A stretch of 33,406 bases of DNA from Hydrogenophaga sp. (GTDB taxonomy: Bacteria > Pseudomonadota > Gammaproteobacteria > Burkholderiales > Burkholderiaceae_C). The notes beneath the pieces are model-generated. The model saw nothing but the letters and a program-made list of their open reading frames with translations. It was not told the DNA's origin and did no database searches. A program made the translations under genes and the position numbers. Shown piece after piece: positions 31,310 through 33,406 of this stretch. Numbering within the stretch: position 1 is the stretch's first letter; every line of letters begins with the position of its first letter. Where the stretch lies: positions 1 to 33,406 of the forward strand of contig JAJNQE010000023.1 of the NCBI GenBank assembly GCA_021154985.1. Reading direction: 5' to 3'.

Positions 31310-32293
31310 ATGAAAACCTTGCTCGCAGTCGCCTTGGCGGCCACCGTTTCCACCGGCGCTTTCGCGCAGGCCTTCCCGGCGAAACCCATCACTTTCGTGG
31401 TGCCCTTCGCCGCTGGCGGCCCAACCGACCTGGTGGCCCGCCGCCTGGCTGAAGCCATGCGCAAGCCCCTGGGCGGCGCCAACATCGTGGTGGAAAACGC
31501 GGCAGGCGCTGGCGGCACCATCGCCGGCACCAAGGTGGCACGCGCCACCCCCGACGGCTACACCCTGCTGGTCTGGCACATCGGCATGGCCGCCACCACC
31601 AGCCTGTACCGCAAGCAGCAGTTCAAGCCGCTCGAAGACTTCGAGTACCTCGGCATGATCAACGACGTGCCCATGACGCTGCTGGGCACCAACAAGCTCA
31701 ACGCCAACACCTACCGCGACTTCGAGTCCTACATCCGCGCCAACGGCGGCAAGCTGAACCTGGCCCATGCCGGCCTGGGTTCCGCTTCGCACATCTGCGG
31801 TCTGATGTGGCAGTCGGCCGTGAAGCTCGACAAGTCCATGACCACCATCGCCTACCGCGGCACCGGCCCGGCCATGAACGACCTGATCGGCGGGCAGGTC
31901 GACGTGATGTGTGACCAGACGACCAACACCACCTCGCAGATCGAAGGCGGCCGCGTGAAGGCCTTCGCCGTGACGACCGCCAAGCGCCTGGACAACCACA
32001 AACTGCTCAAGGACTACCCGTCGCTGCAGGAAATGGGTCTGAAGGGCTTCAACCTGACCATCTGGCATGGCCTGTACGCACCGAAGGGCACGCCAGCCGA
32101 CGTGACCAAGAAGCTCAACGACGCGCTGCAGGTGGCCCTGAAGGACCCCGAGTTCATCAAGAGCCAGGAAGATCTGGGCGCCATCGTCGTGACCGACAAC
32201 CGCGTGACCCCCGCCGGTCACAAGGCGTTTGTGGCCAACGAGATCACCAAGCTCAAGACCGCCATCGACGCCGCTGGCCAGTTCGCCGACTGA
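31310..32293 (+). CDS. Bug/TctC-family periplasmic binding protein
   Basis: This 327-residue exported protein is of the tripartite tricarboxylate transporter receptor (Bug) family. The signal peptide MKTLLAVALAATVSTGAFA ends before QAFP. The mature part has the family marks FPAKPITFVVPFAAGGPTD, NIVVENAAGAGGTIAGTKVA, ATPDGYTLLVWH, IAYRGTGPAMNDLIGGQVDVMCDQ and LYAPKGTPADVTKKLND. Such proteins bind small carboxylates or related ligands. I chose the ATG at 31310, after GGAGAC, because the signal peptide starts there. No TctA or TctB gene is in view, so it is an orphan, as most Bug proteins are. It ends at a strong terminator. Confidence 0.93.
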   Translation: MKTLLAVALAATVSTGAFAQAFPAKPITFVVPFAAGGPTDLVARRLAEAMRKPLGGANIVVENAAGAGGTIAGTKVARATPDGYTLLVWHIGMAATTSLYRKQQFKPLEDFEYLGMINDVPMTLLGTNKLNANTYRDFESYIRANGGKLNLAHAGLGSASHICGLMWQSAVKLDKSMTTIAYRGTGPAMNDLIGGQVDVMCDQTTNTTSQIEGGRVKAFAVTTAKRLDNHKLLKDYPSLQEMGLKGFNLTIWHGLYAPKGTPADVTKKLNDALQVALKDPEFIKSQEDLGAIVVTDNRVTPAGHKAFVANEITKLKTAIDAAGQFAD

Positions 32294-32309
32294 GCCTTGC
32301 GCAACCCTG

Positions 32310-32343
32310 AATACAGCCCGCCCGCGCGGGCTGTATTTGTTTG
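32310..32343 (+). terminator. Strong terminator between the two Bug genes
   Basis: AATACAGCCCGC (32310-32321) pairs perfectly with GCGGGCTGTATT (32326-32337) around a CCGC loop: a 12-bp stem, followed by TGTTT. It makes the two binding protein genes separate transcripts. Confidence 0.9.
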
Positions 32344-32425
32344 GGCCGTGCGTGTGTCGCCCACAGGCACTGCGCAGCGCCCGAAGCCGCTACATTGACC
32401 AGCACAACCACAACAGGAGACAACC

Positions 32426-33406
32426 ATGAAGCTTTCCCGCCGCACCCTCATTGCCCTCGCTGCCGCTGCCACCGCCCTCCCCTCGCTGGTGGCCGCGCAA
32501 GCTGCATGGCCCAGCAAACCGATCCGCATCGTGGTGCCGTTTGCACCCGGCGGCACCACCGACATCCTGGCGCGCACACTCGCACCCGAACTGAGCAAGG
32601 TGCTGGGGCAGCCCGTGGTGGTGGACAACCGCGCGGGCGCGGGCGGCAACATCGGCGCCGACATGGTGGCCAAGTCACCCAACGACGGCTACACCCTGCT
32701 CATGGGCACCGTGGGCACACACGGCATCAACAAGTCGCTGTACTCCAAGCTGCCCTACGACCCGCAGAAAGACTTTGCGCCCATCACGCTGGTGGCCGGC
32801 GTGCCCAACGTGATGGTGATGAACACCAAGCGCGCGCAGGAGCTGGGCATCAACAACGTGGCCGACTTCGTGAAGTACGCCAAGTCCCGCCCCGGCAAGC
32901 TCAACATGGCCTCCAGCGGCAACGGCACCTCGATCCACCTGGCGGGCGAGCTTTTCAAGTCGCGCACCGGCATCTTCATGACGCACATTCCCTACCGCGG
33001 ATCGGGCCCGGCCATCACCGACCTGCTGGTGGGCGCGGTGGACGTGATGTTCGACAACCTGCCCTCGGCCATGCCACACATCCAGTCGGGCGGCCTCAAG
33101 GCTTTTGCGGTCACCAGCGCCGTGCGCTCCAGCGCCCTGCCCGACACCCCCACCGTGGCCGAAGCCGGCGCCTTGGCCGGCTTTGAAGCCAGCTCGTGGT
33201 TCGGCCTGCTCGCACCCGCCGGCACCCCGCCCGAGGTGGTGAACCGCCTGCAACAGGAAACCGCCAAAGCCCTGGGACTGCCTGCGGTGAAAGAGCGCCT
33301 GGTGGCACAAGGCGCCATTCCCAGTGGCAACACGCCACAGGAATTCGGCAAGCTGATCGAAGCCGAGATCGCAAAGTGGGCGCCCGTGGTGAAGGCCTCA
33401 GGAGCA
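32426..33406 (+). CDS. Second Bug/TctC-family binding protein, C-terminus cut
   Basis: The frame is open from the ATG at 32426 to the window end (327 codons), and only a few C-terminal residues should be missing. The signal peptide is MKLSRRTLIALAAAATALPS, cleaved near VAAQA. The mature protein starts WPSKPIRIVVPFAPGGTTD and has VVVDNRAGAGGNIGADMVAK, NDGYTLLMGTVGTH, FMTHIPYRGSGPAITDLLVG, VDVMFDNLPSAMPHIQSG and LLAPAGTPPEVVNRL. An AGGAGA ribosome site precedes the ATG. It is diverged from the first Bug protein, so this is not a recent duplication, and ligands probably differ. Its own promoter should lie in 32344-32410. Confidence 0.92.
   Translation, partial: MKLSRRTLIALAAAATALPSLVAAQAAWPSKPIRIVVPFAPGGTTDILARTLAPELSKVLGQPVVVDNRAGAGGNIGADMVAKSPNDGYTLLMGTVGTHGINKSLYSKLPYDPQKDFAPITLVAGVPNVMVMNTKRAQELGINNVADFVKYAKSRPGKLNMASSGNGTSIHLAGELFKSRTGIFMTHIPYRGSGPAITDLLVGAVDVMFDNLPSAMPHIQSGGLKAFAVTSAVRSSALPDTPTVAEAGALAGFEASSWFGLLAPAGTPPEVVNRLQQETAKALGLPAVKERLVAQGAIPSGNTPQEFGKLIEAEIAKWAPVVKASGA

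Overview
The window is GC-rich, gene-dense DNA that reads as a chromosome segment of a betaproteobacterium of the order Burkholderiales, most likely family Comamonadaceae (Hydrogenophaga/Acidovorax-like). The evidence is the gene families (Bug/TctC binding proteins, a phc-type operon, a PEP-CTERM protein, a SrkA kinase), strong G/C third positions, and GC-rich intergenic hairpin repeats that I associate with this family. The genus is inference. I see no tRNA, rRNA, CRISPR array, insertion sequence or prophage gene.

Layout. 1-2710, minus strand: a partial DUF3455 lipoprotein, then psd followed by purT, with purT broken by a one-base frameshift. 2809-4628, plus: a two-gene NodI/NodJ-like ABC exporter. 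4718-8525, minus: a small unknown gene, a YbdK-type gamma-glutamyl ligase coupled to a cation/proton antiporter, and a SAM methyltransferase. 8583-11654, plus: the kinase SrkA, a PEP-CTERM surface protein with a probable sigma-54 promoter, and the ohrR-ohr peroxide module. 11727-12074, minus: a Gly/Val-repeat lipoprotein.

12169-19051, minus, is the most interesting block. htpG, behind a near-consensus heat-shock (sigma-32) promoter, is followed after 44 bp by four overlapping genes whose order and domains match the phcB-phcS-phcR-phcQ quorum-sensing operon of Ralstonia solanacearum. These are a methyltransferase predicted to make a 3-hydroxy fatty acid methyl ester signal, a membrane histidine kinase, a receiver/kinase hybrid and a response regulator. 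Upstream lie an alpha/beta hydrolase, an RluB/RluF-type pseudouridine synthase and a Crp/Fnr-family regulator.

22624-31159, plus: an uptake-and-activation operon. A branched-chain-amino-acid-type ABC transporter (ATPase, two permeases, binding protein, second ATPase) is bracketed by two different acyl-CoA ligase-family genes, which suggests import and CoA activation of an organic acid, probably aromatic or acyl. An unusual pair of abutting hairpins separates the binding protein gene from the second ATPase. 31310-33406: two Bug/TctC periplasmic binding proteins separated by a strong terminator, the second cut by the window end.
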